The notes beneath the pieces were generated by a model. The model was not told the origin of the DNA and made no database searches. It worked only from the letters and a program-made list of their open reading frames with translations. Shown here one piece after another: positions 36,269 to 45,650 of a DNA stretch of 64,000 nucleotides. Numbering within the stretch: the stretch's first letter is position 1; every line of letters starts with the position of its first letter. This stretch comes from Rhodobacter ferrooxidans. GTDB taxonomy: Bacteria > Pseudomonadota > Alphaproteobacteria > Rhodobacterales > Rhodobacteraceae. The position numbers and the translations under genes were made by a program. Location: contig NZ_ACYY01000001.1 of the NCBI RefSeq assembly GCF_000176015.1, forward strand, positions 248,001 through 312,000. Direction: 5' to 3'.

Positions 36269-37318
36269 CTACCGTTCCAACGGCCCAGCCACTAGAATTT
36301 CCAGATCGCGGTCGGGGGTGAAGTTGGTCTTTTCCATCACGAAAGTTGTCGGCCCGGTCTTCTGGATACCATCAGCGCACAGCGACACCACGTTGGTCGC
36401 AGCACCCTTGTCCAGCGTCAGGCGAAACTTGCCGATCGGCCCGGCCCAGGAATTGGCGGTGCGCAGCACATAGTCGATGTTCCAGGCCATCCCCATCGAG
36501 TAGGTTTCGCCGCTTTCGTCGGTATAGGCCAGCGCCTTGGCCATGGCGCGCGAGGTGCCGGCATCGACGCAATAGCGATCGACCTGATACTGCATGTAAT
36601 CCGCAGTCGGCGGGTCTTCCCAGCCGAACAACCCGCCTGCGGGACGGTTTTCATAATCATGCACGATCTTGACCACCGCCCCCGCCGGGAAGGTCTGGGT
36701 CCAGTGATAGCGCAGGATCACCGACCACGCCGGGGCGACATAGTCCACCGAGCCGGTATCGGTGGGGAAATATTCGGCCAGCCCGGCGGCGGCGATCTTG
36801 GCCTGCTGATCGGGCGTCATCGCCAGAAGCATGGCAACCACGGTGTCGGGGTTCACCGTCAGCGGTATGCCAAGGGCGGCCAGTTCGGCGGTCACGTCGC
36901 GGCCGGGGGTGTCGTATTGCGCATTCAGCGGCCGGCCTTCCTCCCATGGCGGCTCGATGACGGCGATGCGGTCGATCTGCACCGGCACCGGTGCGCCATC
37001 AACGGTGGCGGTGAAGTTCACCAGATTTTCCCGCTCGCGGTCCTCGGGCAGGTTCCACGAGGATTCCATCATTCCGGCCAAGGGGATCGGCGGCAGCGGA
37101 AAGATCACTTCGCCGGTGACATCGGCGGCGGTGGTGTTGCGGAATACATAGGCGACGCGAATATGCTCGATGCCGATGAAAAGGTCTTCCTCCTCCATCG
37201 CCACGGCATCGGTCTGCCCGAAGGTCAGGCCGGTGGCCGACAGCCCGCCAAAGCCGTCGTTGGCCAGCGCCATCGCCGGGGCAAACAGCAGACAGGCCAG
37301 AACCGTAGTCCGTATCAT
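36269..37318 (-). CDS. Exported DUF4424 family protein
   Basis: A 349-residue exported protein with signal peptide MIRTTVLACLLFAPAMALA. The mature N-terminus NDGFGGLSATGLTFGQTDAVAMEEEDLFI and the following VAYVFRNTTAADVTGEVIFPLPPI match the DUF4424 family, predicted beta-rich and secreted, function unknown. The ATG at 37318 has AAGGAGG about 7 nt upstream; the frame is open beyond it without a credible start. It is divergent from an MFS gene. Confidence 0.82.
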   Translation of the reverse strand: MIRTTVLACLLFAPAMALANDGFGGLSATGLTFGQTDAVAMEEEDLFIGIEHIRVAYVFRNTTAADVTGEVIFPLPPIPLAGMMESSWNLPEDRERENLVNFTATVDGAPVPVQIDRIAVIEPPWEEGRPLNAQYDTPGRDVTAELAALGIPLTVNPDTVVAMLLAMTPDQQAKIAAAGLAEYFPTDTGSVDYVAPAWSVILRYHWTQTFPAGAVVKIVHDYENRPAGGLFGWEDPPTADYMQYQVDRYCVDAGTSRAMAKALAYTDESGETYSMGMAWNIDYVLRTANSWAGPIGKFRLTLDKGAATNVVSLCADGIQKTGPTTFVMEKTNFTPDRDLEILVAGPLER

Positions 37319-37450
37319 CGCAACCCTCCTTGCGGTTTTGGCGTGACTGTGCGGCGAAACCGGCGTTGGGGCAAGCGGTGCATGGCCGCAGGCAAGGCTT
37401 GTAGAGCCGCGCCCCGCCTGACATTCTGGCCGCCGATCGAAAGGGTGCCC

Positions 37451-38642
37451 ATGCGCGTCGGAATTGCCTGCCTCGTGCTGGCCTATGTTCTCAGTCAGTT
37501 CTACCGGGCCTGCCTTGCGGTGCTTAGCCCGGTGCTGAAGGCCGATCTGGGGGCAACGGCGGATGATCTGGCCTCGGCCTCCGGGCTGTGGTTTCTGGTG
37601 TTCGCGGTGATGCAGATACCGGTGGGCTGGGCGCTGGACCGGCTGGGGCCAAGGCGCACCACGGCGGTGCTGTTTGCCGTTGGCGGCGCCGGGGCGGCGC
37701 TGTTCGGGTTGGCGCAGGGGCCGGGGACGGTGCGGATCGCCATGGCGCTGATCGGGGTCGGCTGTTCGCCGGTGCTGATGGCGAGTTACTACATCTTTGC
37801 CCGCAGCTATTCGCCCGCAGTGTTCGGCACGCTGGCGGGGGCGACGCTGGGCATCGGCAGCCTTGGCAACATCGCGGGGTCGTTGCCGCTGGCCTGGGCG
37901 GTGGAGGCGTTCGGCTGGCGCGAGACGATGCTGGCGCTGGCGGCAATCACGCTGGCACTGGCCGGGGTGATCGCGGCTTTGGTGCGCGACCCGGCGCCGC
38001 TGCCGGAGGGACCGCGCGGATCGGTGCTGGATATCCTGAAGATCCCGGCGATGTGGGCGATCCTGCCGATGATGGTGGTGAACTACATGCCCGCCGCCGG
38101 CCTGCGCGGGCTGTGGGTCGGGCCGTATTACACCGACGTGTTCGGCGCCGATGCGATCGGCATTGGCCGGGTGACGCTGGCGATGGGCATGGCGATGGTC
38201 TTGGGCAACTTTGCCTATGGCCCGTTGGACCGGTTGCTGGGCAGCCGCAAATGGGTGGTGTTCACCGGCAATCTTCTGGCGCTGGCCTGTCTGCTGGGGC
38301 TGTTTTTCTGGCCCGCCGCGGGGGGGTGGACCACCATGCTGCTGCTGGCGGGCGTGGGCTTTTTTTGGTGCCACCTTCCCGATGATCATGGCGCATGGCC
38401 GGGCGTTCTTTCCGCCGCATCTGCTGGGCCGCGGCGTGACGCTGATGAACCTGTTCGGCATCGGCAGCATCGGTCTGGCGCAGATGGCTACCGGCCGCAT
38501 CCATACTGCGCTGACCCCCAACCCGGCGCTGGTGAACAGCCTGCCGCCCACCGCGCCCTATGAGGCAATCTTCCTGTTCTTCGCCCTGACCTTGCTGGCA
38601 GGCACCCTGATCTATGCCTTCAGCCCCGACCGCACCGACTGA
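37451..38642 (+). pseudogene. MFS transporter gene with frameshift in T7 run
   Basis: Two overlapping frames together make one MFS protein of about 396 residues. Frame one runs from ATG 37451 (MRVGIACLVLAYVLSQFYRACLAV) to about 38360. The second resumes after the seven-T run at 38360-38366 and continues FPMIMAHGRAFFPPHLLGRGVTLMNLFGIGS to the stop at 38642. Removing one T restores a continuous GFFGATFPMIMAHG. Without that correction the product changes frame in its late helices and reads on to 38563. The cause may be a homopolymer sequencing error, a true mutation, or transcriptional slippage. The family resembles nitrate/cyanate-type or general MFS porters; substrate unknown. Confidence 0.75.
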
Positions 38643-38657
38643 CAACCGAGACCCCGC

Positions 38658-39794
38658 ATGATCGTCTATCCCGCCGAATGGAACGCCCGCAAAGAGGCGG
38701 TGTTTGCCGCCCTGGCGCTGGCCGGTGGTGGCGGACGGCGGTTGCCGGTGGTATTCCTGTCGTTCCGCGATTTTCCCGAAACCACGGACAGGGTTGCCAA
38801 GGCACTGGCCCGCGCCAAGCGCCAGCCGAAGGGCGCCTTGGGCCGCTGGTTGAAGCGCCAGCTTCTGCGCGGCCAATACAACTGGGCGCGGCGGTATTTC
38901 GCCCGGCATCCCGAGCATTGCGCCGCCGCCTGGAACGGTTTGACCGGCACCCGCATGGCGTTTCTGGCAGGGGCGCGGGATGCCGGGGCGGCGGTGCTGC
39001 ATGCCGAGCTTGCCCCCTTGCCGGGCCGCATCACGCTGGACCCCGCAGGCGTCAACGCTGAAAGTGCGGTGCCGCAGGATGCCGGGTTTTATGACACATG
39101 GGCCGGTGACGACCCTACCCGCAATGGCGACCAATGGCGGGCCATGGGCAGCGGCCTGACCGCCCGCGCCTCGCGCCGCAGTGATGTGGGGCAAGGCACC
39201 GCCGATCTGCCCGATACGCCCTTCCTGTTCTGCCCGCTGCAAGTGCCGAACGACAGTCAGGTGACGCTGTTTGCCGGCTGGTGCGGCGGCATGGCGGGGT
39301 TTCTGGCGGCACTGGCGCAGGCCGCCACCCACCTGCCCGAAGGCTGGCACCTGCGGCTGAAAGAACATCCCAGCGCCCGCCAATCCCTCGCCCCGCAACT
39401 CGCGCCGTTGCTGGCGACCGGGCGGGTAGTGCTGGACAACGCCGCCGACAGTTTTGCGCAACTGGCGGCCAGCCGGGGGGTGGTGACGCTGAACTCCTCG
39501 ATGGGGTTGCAGGCGTTTTTCCATGACAAGCCGGTGGTCGCGCTGGGCCGGGCGTTCTTTGCCCTGCCGGGGCTGGTGACGCCCGCCGAAAACCAGACCG
39601 CGCTGAACGCCGCCTTTGCCGGGGCGGATACGCTGACCTACGACGCAGCCTTCCGCGCCCGTTTCATGAACTGGCTCGATCAGGTCTACTACCCGCGCTT
39701 TACCTTTGCCCAAGGCCAGCGCCCGCAAGCCGACCTTGCCGCCTTTGCCGAAAAAGTCGCACAGGCCCGCTCCACCGCCGCACGCCCCGCATAA
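38658..39794 (+). CDS. Capsule biosynthesis/export protein, KpsS/KpsC-like
   Basis: A 378-residue protein resembling the capsule polysaccharide synthesis family (PF05159), whose characterised members KpsC and KpsS add beta-Kdo to the lipid anchor of group 2 capsules. Supporting segments are LRLKEHPSARQSLAPQL and the C-terminal VVTLNSSMGLQAFFHDKPVVALGRAFF. It lies 15 nt after the frameshifted MFS gene and far from the main polysaccharide operon at 47-58 kb. A role in lipid-anchor assembly of a surface polymer is an inference. Confidence 0.72.
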   Translation: MIVYPAEWNARKEAVFAALALAGGGGRRLPVVFLSFRDFPETTDRVAKALARAKRQPKGALGRWLKRQLLRGQYNWARRYFARHPEHCAAAWNGLTGTRMAFLAGARDAGAAVLHAELAPLPGRITLDPAGVNAESAVPQDAGFYDTWAGDDPTRNGDQWRAMGSGLTARASRRSDVGQGTADLPDTPFLFCPLQVPNDSQVTLFAGWCGGMAGFLAALAQAATHLPEGWHLRLKEHPSARQSLAPQLAPLLATGRVVLDNAADSFAQLAASRGVVTLNSSMGLQAFFHDKPVVALGRAFFALPGLVTPAENQTALNAAFAGADTLTYDAAFRARFMNWLDQVYYPRFTFAQGQRPQADLAAFAEKVAQARSTAARPA

Positions 39795-39861
39795 TCGCTT
39801 TTCCCCCGCCCGCCTTTGCGGTAAGGGGCAGCGTCATTCCGACACTGAAGGAGAGTGCCCG

Positions 39862-40884
39862 ATGGGCTATAGGGTCGTCGTCGCGGGTGCCACGGGCAAT
39901 GTGGGCCGCGAAATGCTGAACATCCTCGCCGAGCGCGAGTTTCCGGTGGACGAGATTGCGGCGCTGGCGTCGCGCAAATCCATCGGCACTGAAATCAGCT
40001 TTGGCGACAAGACCGTCAAGACCAAGGATATCGAGGGCTTCGACTTCACCGGCTGGGACATGGCGCTGTTCGCCATCGGGTCCGAGGCGACCAAGAAATA
40101 CGCCCCGATCGCCGCGGCGCAGGGCTGCGTGGTGATCGACAACTCGTCGCTCTATCGCTACGACCCGGCGGTGCCGCTGATCGTGCCCGAGGTGAACGCC
40201 GACGCGATTTTCGACTACAAGAACAAGAACATCATCGCCAACCCGAACTGTTCGACCGCGCAGATGGTGGTGGCGCTGAAGCCGCTGCACGACCGCGCCC
40301 GCATCAAGCGCGTGGTGGTTTCGACCTATCAATCCGTGTCGGGTGCCGGCAAGGAAGGCATTGACGAGTTGTGGAACCAGACCAAGGGCATCTATGTGCC
40401 GGGTCAGGAAGTGGCGCCTTCCAAGTTCACCAAGCAGATCGCCTTCAACGTTATCCCGCATATCGACGTGTTCCTGGACGACGGCTCGACCAAGGAAGAA
40501 TGGAAGATGGTCGCGGAAACCAAGAAGATCCTCGACAAGTCGATCAAGGTCACTGCCACCTGCGTGCGGGTGCCGGTGTTCGTCGGCCATTCGGAATCGA
40601 TCAACATCGAGTTCGAAGAGTTTCTGGATGAACACGAGGCCCGCGATATCCTGCGCGAGGCACCGGGGGTCATGGTGATCGACAAGCGCGAAGCCGGTGG
40701 CTACATCACCCCGGTCGAATGTGTGGGCGATTACGCGACCTACATCAGCCGCATCCGGCAAGACAGCACCATCGACAACGGCATCAACCTGTGGTGCGTG
40801 TCCGACAACCTGCGCAAGGGCGCGGCGCTGAACGCGGTGCAGATCGCCGAAGTGCTGGGCAACCGCTGCCTGAAAAAGGGCTGA
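39862..40884 (+). CDS. asd: Aspartate-semialdehyde dehydrogenase
   Basis: A 340-residue NADP-dependent enzyme reducing aspartyl phosphate to aspartate semialdehyde, the branch point to lysine/diaminopimelate, threonine and methionine. The motifs are VVVAGATGNVGREML (Rossmann), the nucleophile Cys in ANPNCSTAQM, SGAGKEG, and the His region VFVGHSESIN. An AAGGAGA ribosome site precedes the ATG at 39862. A terminator follows at 40911-40940. dapF, another enzyme of the same pathway, lies beyond the tRNA-Lys genes. Confidence 0.95.
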   Translation: MGYRVVVAGATGNVGREMLNILAEREFPVDEIAALASRKSIGTEISFGDKTVKTKDIEGFDFTGWDMALFAIGSEATKKYAPIAAAQGCVVIDNSSLYRYDPAVPLIVPEVNADAIFDYKNKNIIANPNCSTAQMVVALKPLHDRARIKRVVVSTYQSVSGAGKEGIDELWNQTKGIYVPGQEVAPSKFTKQIAFNVIPHIDVFLDDGSTKEEWKMVAETKKILDKSIKVTATCVRVPVFVGHSESINIEFEEFLDEHEARDILREAPGVMVIDKREAGGYITPVECVGDYATYISRIRQDSTIDNGINLWCVSDNLRKGAALNAVQIAEVLGNRCLKKG

Positions 40885-40910
40885 CTGAAGCCACGCCGCT
40901 AAACTTCCCC

Positions 40911-40940
40911 AAAGGCCCTGCCCAGGCGGCGGGGCCTTTT
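40911..40940 (+). terminator. Rho-independent terminator of asd
   Basis: AAAGGCCC (40911-40918) pairs with GGGCCTTTT (40932-40940) around a 13-nt loop and ends in a short T-run. Confidence 0.7.
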
Positions 40941-40976
40941 GCTTTGTGCAAGCTGCCGAAATTTCAGGGGATTGAG

Positions 40977-41052
40977 TGGTGAGCCGGTCGGGATCCGAAC
41001 CCGAGACCTACTGATTAAAAGTCAGTTGCTCTACCAACTGAGCTACCGGCCC
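40977..41052 (-). tRNA. tRNA-Lys(TTT)
   Basis: A 76-nt minus-strand tRNA including encoded CCA. The acceptor GGGCCGG pairs with CCGGCTC (one G-U), the D arm holds AGCTCAGTTGGTAGAGC, and the anticodon loop CTTTTAA gives TTT with A37. The T arm is GGGTTCGGATCCC. It is transcribed toward the asd terminator. Confidence 0.97.
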
Positions 41053-41064
41053 ACATCAGGGGCG

Positions 41065-41093
41065 CTGTTAGGAAAAGAACCGGGGCGGGTCAA
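41065..41093 (-). promoter_or_regulatory. Promoter of tRNA-Lys(TTT)
   Basis: On the minus strand, -35 TTGACC (41093-41088) and -10 TAACAG (41070-41065) are separated by 17 nt. The tRNA starts at 41052, 12 nt after the -10. Confidence 0.65.
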
Positions 41094-41146
41094 GCGGAAA
41101 ACGGAAATCTTCGCCGCTTTTCCGAAATTGAGGGGGTGGGGAAGGA

Positions 41147-41222
41147 TGGTGAGCCGTGGCGGGTTCGAACCGCCGACACGCTGATTAAGAGTCAGCTGCT
41201 CTACCAACTGAGCTAACGGCCC
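41147..41222 (-). tRNA. tRNA-Lys(CTT)
   Basis: A 76-nt minus-strand tRNA with encoded CCA. The acceptor begins GGGCCGT, the D arm is TAGCTCAGTTGGTAGAGC, and the anticodon loop CTCTTAA gives CTT. The T arm is CGGGTT-type (GGCGGTTCGAACCCGCC). It lies 94 nt upstream of tRNA-Lys(TTT), each with its own promoter-like sequence. Confidence 0.97.
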
Positions 41223-41233
41223 TTCCTGCGGGC

Positions 41234-41262
41234 TGACTACTGCTGCCCGCAGCGAACTGCAA
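41234..41262 (-). promoter_or_regulatory. Promoter of tRNA-Lys(CTT)
   Basis: On the minus strand, -35 TTGCAG (41262-41257) and -10 TAGTCA (41239-41234) are separated by 17 nt. The tRNA begins 11 nt after the -10. Confidence 0.55.
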
Positions 41263-41313
41263 GGCCAAAGGCGGCGGCTGGATAATCCGCGCCTGCGGCA
41301 GTATAGCAGGCGT

Positions 41314-42153
41314 ATGACATCAGCGACCAACCCCCTTGGTCTGGCTTTCATGAAGATGCATGGGCTGGGCAACGACTTCGTGGTGATCGATTCGCGCGGG
41401 CGCGGGGCGGTGACGACGCCTGCGCTGGCGCGGGCGCTTGGCGACCGGCATCGCGGCGTGGGGTTCGACCAGTTGGCCGAGATCAGGGATTCGGCCGAGG
41501 CGGATTTTGCCCTCGATTTCTGGAACAGCGACGGCAGCCGCGCCGGGGCTTGCGGCAATGCCACCCGCTGTGTGGCCGAATTCGTGATGCGCGGGTCAGG
41601 CAAAGCGGCGGTGACGCTGACCACCACCCGCGGGCACTTGCAGGCAGTGCGGCGGGCCGATGGGCTGGTGTCGGTCAACATGGGCGCACCACAGCTTGAC
41701 TGGGCCGAGGTGCCGCTGGCCCGCCCCGCCGATACGCTGCATCTGCCGATTTCCGGCGATCCGGTGGCGGTGGGCATGGGCAATCCGCATTGCGTGTTCT
41801 TCGTCGGCAATGCCGAGACGGTGAACGTGGCCGATCTTGGCGCGCTGTTCGAGACCGATCCGCTGTTTCCGCAGAAAACCAATGTGGAATTCGCCACCCT
41901 GACCGGGCCGGACCGGCTGCGGATGCGGGTGTGGGAGCGTGGGGCTGGCATCACCCTGGCCTGCGGCTCGGGCGCCTGTGCTACCGCCGTGGCGGCCCAC
42001 CGGCGCGGTCTGACCGGGCGCAAGGTCACGCTGGACCTCGACGGCGGCGCGCTGGAGATAGACTGGCGCAGCGATGGCGTCTGGATGACCGGCCCCACCG
42101 CGCATGTATTCGACGCCATGCTGCCGCCCGCCTTTCTGGCCAGCATCGGATGA
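41314..42153 (+). CDS. dapF: Diaminopimelate epimerase
   Basis: A 279-residue PLP-independent epimerase converting LL- to meso-diaminopimelate for lysine and peptidoglycan synthesis. The two catalytic cysteines sit in [11 protein letters not shown] and [26 protein letters not shown] and GNPHCVFFV are family blocks. Its stop overlaps the mtaB start by ATGA, so the two are translationally coupled. The 5' region is shared with the divergent tRNA-Lys(CTT). Confidence 0.95.
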   Translation: MTSATNPLGLAFMKMHGLGNDFVVIDSRGRGAVTTPALARALGDRHRGVGFDQLAEIRDSAEADFALDFWNSDGSRAGACGNATRCVAEFVMRGSGKAAVTLTTTRGHLQAVRRADGLVSVNMGAPQLDWAEVPLARPADTLHLPISGDPVAVGMGNPHCVFFVGNAETVNVADLGALFETDPLFPQKTNVEFATLTGPDRLRMRVWERGAGITLACGSGACATAVAAHRRGLTGRKVTLDLDGGALEIDWRSDGVWMTGPTAHVFDAMLPPAFLASIG

Positions 42154-43400
42154 GCGCGCCGATCTTTGCCACCCTTGGCTGTCGGCTGAACGCCTACGAG
42201 ACCGAGGCAATGAAGGAACTGGCCGCTTCTGCCGGGGTGCAGGGCGCTGTGGTGGTGAACACCTGCGCGGTGACCGCCGAGGCGGTGCGCAAGGCCAAGC
42301 AGGAGATTCGCCGTCTGGCGCGCGAAAACCCCGGCGCTGCGATCATCGTCACCGGCTGTGCGGCGCAGACCGAACCCGCCACTTTCGCCGCCATGCCCGA
42401 GGTGACGCGGGTGGTCGGCAATGCCGAAAAGATGCAAGCCTCCACCTGGGCCGGGCTCGCGCCCGATCTGATCGGCATAACCGAACGGGTGCAGGTCGAT
42501 GACATCATGTCGGTGCGCGAAACCGCGGGGCATCTGATCGACGGCTTCGGGCGGCATCGGGCCTATTTTCAGGTGCAGAACGGCTGCGACCACCGCTGCA
42601 CCTTCTGCATCATCCCTTACGGCCGTGGCAACTCGCGTTCCGTGCCTGCGGGGGTGGTGGTCGAACAGATCAAGCGGCTGGTGGACAAGGGGTTTCAGGA
42701 AGTGGTGCTGACCGGGGTGGACCTGACCTCCTGGGGCGCCGACCTGCCCGGCACGCCCGCCCTGGGCGATCTGGTGCTGCGCATCCTGCGGCTGGTGCCC
42801 GATCTGCCGCGGCTGCGAATCTCGTCGATCGACAGTATCGAGGTGGACGGCGCGCTGATGGACGCCATCGCCGGCGAGCAACGGCTGATGCCGCATCTGC
42901 ACCTGTCGCTGCAAGCGGGCGATGACCTGATCCTGAAGCGGATGAAGCGGCGGCATCTGCGCGACGACGCCATCCGGTTCTGCAATGAGGCCCGCCGGTT
43001 GCGCCCCGACATGGTGTTCGGCGCCGACATCATCGCCGGTTTCCCGACCGAGACCGAAGCGATGTTCCAACGCTCGCTGGACCTGGTGGCCGATTGCGGC
43101 CTGACCTTCCTGCACGTGTTTCCGTTCTCGGCCCGCAAGGGCACGCCCGCCGCCCGGATGCCGCTGGTGAGGGGGCCGGAGGTCAAGGAACGGGCGGCAC
43201 GGCTGCGGGCGGCGGGGGATGCGGCGTTGCAGGGGCATCTGATGGCACAGGTCGGGCGGGCGCATGCGGTGCTGACCGAAAGCCCGCGCATGGGCCGCAC
43301 CGGCCAGTTCACCGAAGTGGCCTTTGCTGCCGACCAGCCCGAGGGGCGGATCTTGCCGGTGGTGATTTCTGGCGTGCAGGGCGGGCAGTTGACCGCCTGA
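42150..43400 (+). CDS. mtaB: tRNA t6A37 methylthiotransferase
   Basis: A 416-residue radical-SAM enzyme that converts t6A37 to ms2t6A37 in tRNA; the Bacillus subtilis enzyme acts on tRNA-Lys(UUU). The N-terminal UPF0004 domain has the Cys of [15 protein letters not shown] and TGCAAQ for one cluster. The radical-SAM cluster motif is [12 protein letters not shown], and a C-terminal TRAM-like segment follows ([22 protein letters not shown]). The start overlaps dapF by ATGA. A tRNA-Lys(TTT) gene with A37 lies about 1.1 kb away. Confidence 0.92.
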   Translation: MSAPIFATLGCRLNAYETEAMKELAASAGVQGAVVVNTCAVTAEAVRKAKQEIRRLARENPGAAIIVTGCAAQTEPATFAAMPEVTRVVGNAEKMQASTWAGLAPDLIGITERVQVDDIMSVRETAGHLIDGFGRHRAYFQVQNGCDHRCTFCIIPYGRGNSRSVPAGVVVEQIKRLVDKGFQEVVLTGVDLTSWGADLPGTPALGDLVLRILRLVPDLPRLRISSIDSIEVDGALMDAIAGEQRLMPHLHLSLQAGDDLILKRMKRRHLRDDAIRFCNEARRLRPDMVFGADIIAGFPTETEAMFQRSLDLVADCGLTFLHVFPFSARKGTPAARMPLVRGPEVKERAARLRAAGDAALQGHLMAQVGRAHAVLTESPRMGRTGQFTEVAFAADQPEGRILPVVISGVQGGQLTA

Positions 43401-43460
43401 GCCTCGCAATCGCTGGCGGCAATGCCTACCTTGGATCGACACCGCAAAAGGAGCATCGCC

Positions 43461-43847
43461 ATGGGCTATACCATCGACCGTCTGATCACCGGCGCCAGTT
43501 TCGACGAAGTGGACGCCCGCACCCGCGCTGCCCTGGCTGCCAAAGGCTTTGGCGTGCTGACCGAGATCGACGTGCAGGCGACGATGAAGAAGAAGCTGGA
43601 CGCCGACATGGCGGCTTACCGCATCCTGGGCGCCTGCAACCCGAAGCTGGCGTTTGGCGCGATTGGCGTCGAGCCGCGGGTGGGGGCGATGCTGCCCTGC
43701 AACGTGATCCTGCGGGCGGTGGAGGGCGGCGTCGAGGTCAGCGCCATCGACCCGGTCGCCTCGATGCAGGCCATCGACAACGCCAAGCTGCACGCGGTGG
43801 CGGGCGAGGTGCGCGACCTGCTGGTGGGCGTGGTGGCGGCGATCTGA
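43461..43847 (+). CDS. DUF302 domain protein
   Basis: A 128-residue protein of the DUF302 family (FDEVDARTRAALAAKGFGVLTEIDVQATMKKKL, then YRILGACNPKLAFGAI and LPCNVILRAVEGGVEVSAIDP). The conserved Cys in GACNP and LPCN are typical. Function is unknown; structures are TBP-like alpha/beta folds. AAGGAGC precedes the ATG at 43461; an in-frame upstream ATG lacks a site. It is followed by two palindromes and the convergent epmA gene. Confidence 0.85.
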   Translation: MGYTIDRLITGASFDEVDARTRAALAAKGFGVLTEIDVQATMKKKLDADMAAYRILGACNPKLAFGAIGVEPRVGAMLPCNVILRAVEGGVEVSAIDPVASMQAIDNAKLHAVAGEVRDLLVGVVAAI

Positions 43848-43858
43848 CCGCAGAAAGA

Positions 43859-43903
43859 CAAAATCCTTCGAAGGATTTTGGCAAGAGTTTTGCAAAACTC
43901 TTG
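43859..43903. repeat. Twin palindromes between convergent DUF302 and epmA genes
   Basis: Two consecutive perfect palindromes: a 22-nt one at 43859-43880 with core AAAATCCTTCGAAGGATTTT, and a 22-nt one at 43882-43903 with arms CAAGAGTTTTG and CAAAACTCTTG. Both arms carry A/T runs, so each hairpin could act as a terminator in either direction. From general knowledge such paired palindromes recur in Rhodobacteraceae intergenic DNA. Confidence 0.75.
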
Positions 43904-43924
43904 GCTCGCGGCATCGGCGGCGGT

Positions 43925-44974
43925 CTAGCCTTGGGCCACCGGCACCCAGATCACATCGTCGATGCGGGGGGCTGCGGTGGCCAGCATCACCAGCCGGTCA
44001 AAGCCCATCGCAATGCCACTGGCAGGCGGCATATGGGCGAGGGCGGCCAGAAAATCCTCGTCCAGCGGGTAGCGGTGGCCGTAGACCCGCTGCTTTTCGT
44101 CCATCTCCAGCCCGAAACGGCGGCGCTGTTCGGCGGGGTTGGTCAACTCGCCAAAGCCGTTGGCGAGTTCAACGCCGCAGGCGTAAAGCTCGAAGCGTTC
44201 CGCCTCGCGCGGGTCGTCGGCGGTGGGGCGGGCCAGCGCCGCCTCGGCAATCGGATAGCGGTCGAGGATGGTGATGCGGCCCTGCCCCAGATGCGGCTCG
44301 ACCTTGGCCACCAGCACGCGCGACAGCATGTCGGACCAGGTGTCGTCTGTGGTGGCGCGCAGGCCAGTGGCCACCAGCGCCGCGCGCAGGGCATCGGCGT
44401 CGGGGCTGCCATCGGCGGCAACGGTGGCCAGCAGGTCGATGCCCGCGTAGCGCAAAAACGCTTCGGCAACGCTCAGGCGTTCCGGGGCCAGAAACGGGTC
44501 GCAGGTGCGGTCACGGTAGCGCAGCAGGGTCACGCCCGCAGTCTGCGCGGCGAGCCGCAGCATGGCAGTGCAATCGTCCATCAGCACCGTGTAAGCCTCG
44601 CCCGCGCGATACCATTCCAGCATGGTGAATTCGGGGCTGTGCAGCGCCCCCCGCTCGCGGTTGCGCCAGACATGGGCGAAGGCGGCGATCCGCGTCTCGC
44701 CCGCCGCCAGCAGCTTTTTCATCGCAAACTCGGGCGAGGTGTGCAGATACATCGGCCGCGGCGCACCGTCATTGCCGATGGCCGTGGTGGCGAAGCCATG
44801 CAGATGCGCCTCGTTGCCGGGAGAGATTTGCAGGGCCACCGGATCGACCTCGGTAAAGCCCTCACCGGCCAGCCAGCCGCGCAGGGCCGCCTGAATCCGG
44901 TTGCGCGCCAGCAGCACGGGGCGGCGGTCGGCGTGGCGCTCGGGCGTCCACCAGGGCGAATTGGCATCGGTCAT
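43925..44974 (-). CDS. epmA: EF-P (R)-beta-lysine ligase
   Basis: A 349-residue class II lysyl-tRNA-synthetase-like enzyme without the anticodon-binding domain (GenX/PoxA). It attaches beta-lysine to elongation factor P. Class II motifs are FTEVDPVALQISPGNEAHLHGF, motif 2 HVWRNRERGALHSPEFTMLEWY, ELANGFGEL, and motif 3 ASGIAMGFDRLVML. It is divergent from efp, its substrate, sharing a 105-nt intergenic region. The partner lysine 2,3-aminomutase epmB is not in the window. Confidence 0.94.
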   Translation of the reverse strand: MTDANSPWWTPERHADRRPVLLARNRIQAALRGWLAGEGFTEVDPVALQISPGNEAHLHGFATTAIGNDGAPRPMYLHTSPEFAMKKLLAAGETRIAAFAHVWRNRERGALHSPEFTMLEWYRAGEAYTVLMDDCTAMLRLAAQTAGVTLLRYRDRTCDPFLAPERLSVAEAFLRYAGIDLLATVAADGSPDADALRAALVATGLRATTDDTWSDMLSRVLVAKVEPHLGQGRITILDRYPIAEAALARPTADDPREAERFELYACGVELANGFGELTNPAEQRRRFGLEMDEKQRVYGHRYPLDEDFLAALAHMPPASGIAMGFDRLVMLATAAPRIDDVIWVPVAQG

Positions 44975-45079
44975 CGGGCTTGCGGCTTTCGACTGGAGAT
45001 TTTGCGCGGGATGCGGTAGATGCGGCGGCGAAACCCGTCTGGCTTAGGCCGCGGAGCCGCCAACCACAAGGAAGCTTTC

Positions 45080-45646
45080 GTGAAAGTCATCGCCTCATCG
45101 CTGCGCAAAGGCAACGTCGTCGAACTGGACGGCAAGCTTTACATCGTTCTGAACGCCGAGAATTTCCACCCCGGCAAGGGCACGCCGACCACCAGCGTCG
45201 ACATGCGCCGGATCTCGGATGGGGTGAAGGTCGCGGAACGCTGGCGCACCACCGAGATGGTGGAAAAGGCCACGGTGGACGAGCGCGAGTATGATTTCCT
45301 GTATGAAGACGGCGAGGGCTTTCACTTCATGGAACCCACGACCTACGAACAGGTGGCGGTGTCGCCCGATGTGGTGGGCGATCAGAAGGTGTTCCTGTCG
45401 GACGGCATCAAGGTGTTTCTGAAAACCTTCGATGGGGCGGCGATTGCCATTGAACTGCCGCAGAAGGTGACGGTAGAAATCACCGAAACCGAACCCGTGG
45501 TGAAGGGGCAAACCGCGTCCTCGTCCTACAAACCCGCCATCTGTTCCAATGGCATCCGGGTGATGGTGCCGCCGCATATCGGCGCGGGCACCAAGATCGT
45601 GATCAACACCGAAGATTATTCCTACGTCGAACGCGCGAAAGGCTAG
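45080..45646 (+). CDS. efp: Elongation factor P
   Basis: A 188-residue translation factor that rescues ribosomes stalled at polyproline. I start at the GTG at 45080 ([14 protein letters not shown]), with AAGGAAG 5 nt upstream; this gives the family length, whereas an ATG 60 nt further up adds a foreign tail. The modified lysine is K33 in HPGKGTP (K34 in E. coli numbering), with KOW, OB and C-terminal domains complete ([33 protein letters not shown]). EpmA is encoded divergently, supporting beta-lysylation. Confidence 0.95.
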   Translation: MKVIASSLRKGNVVELDGKLYIVLNAENFHPGKGTPTTSVDMRRISDGVKVAERWRTTEMVEKATVDEREYDFLYEDGEGFHFMEPTTYEQVAVSPDVVGDQKVFLSDGIKVFLKTFDGAAIAIELPQKVTVEITETEPVVKGQTASSSYKPAICSNGIRVMVPPHIGAGTKIVINTEDYSYVERAKG

Positions 45647-45650
45647 GGCG

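Noticed and set aside
38360-38366. Programmed ribosomal frameshift in the MFS gene
   Set aside because: No stimulatory structure was evident and a simple homopolymer indel explains it; slippage is kept only as a possibility.
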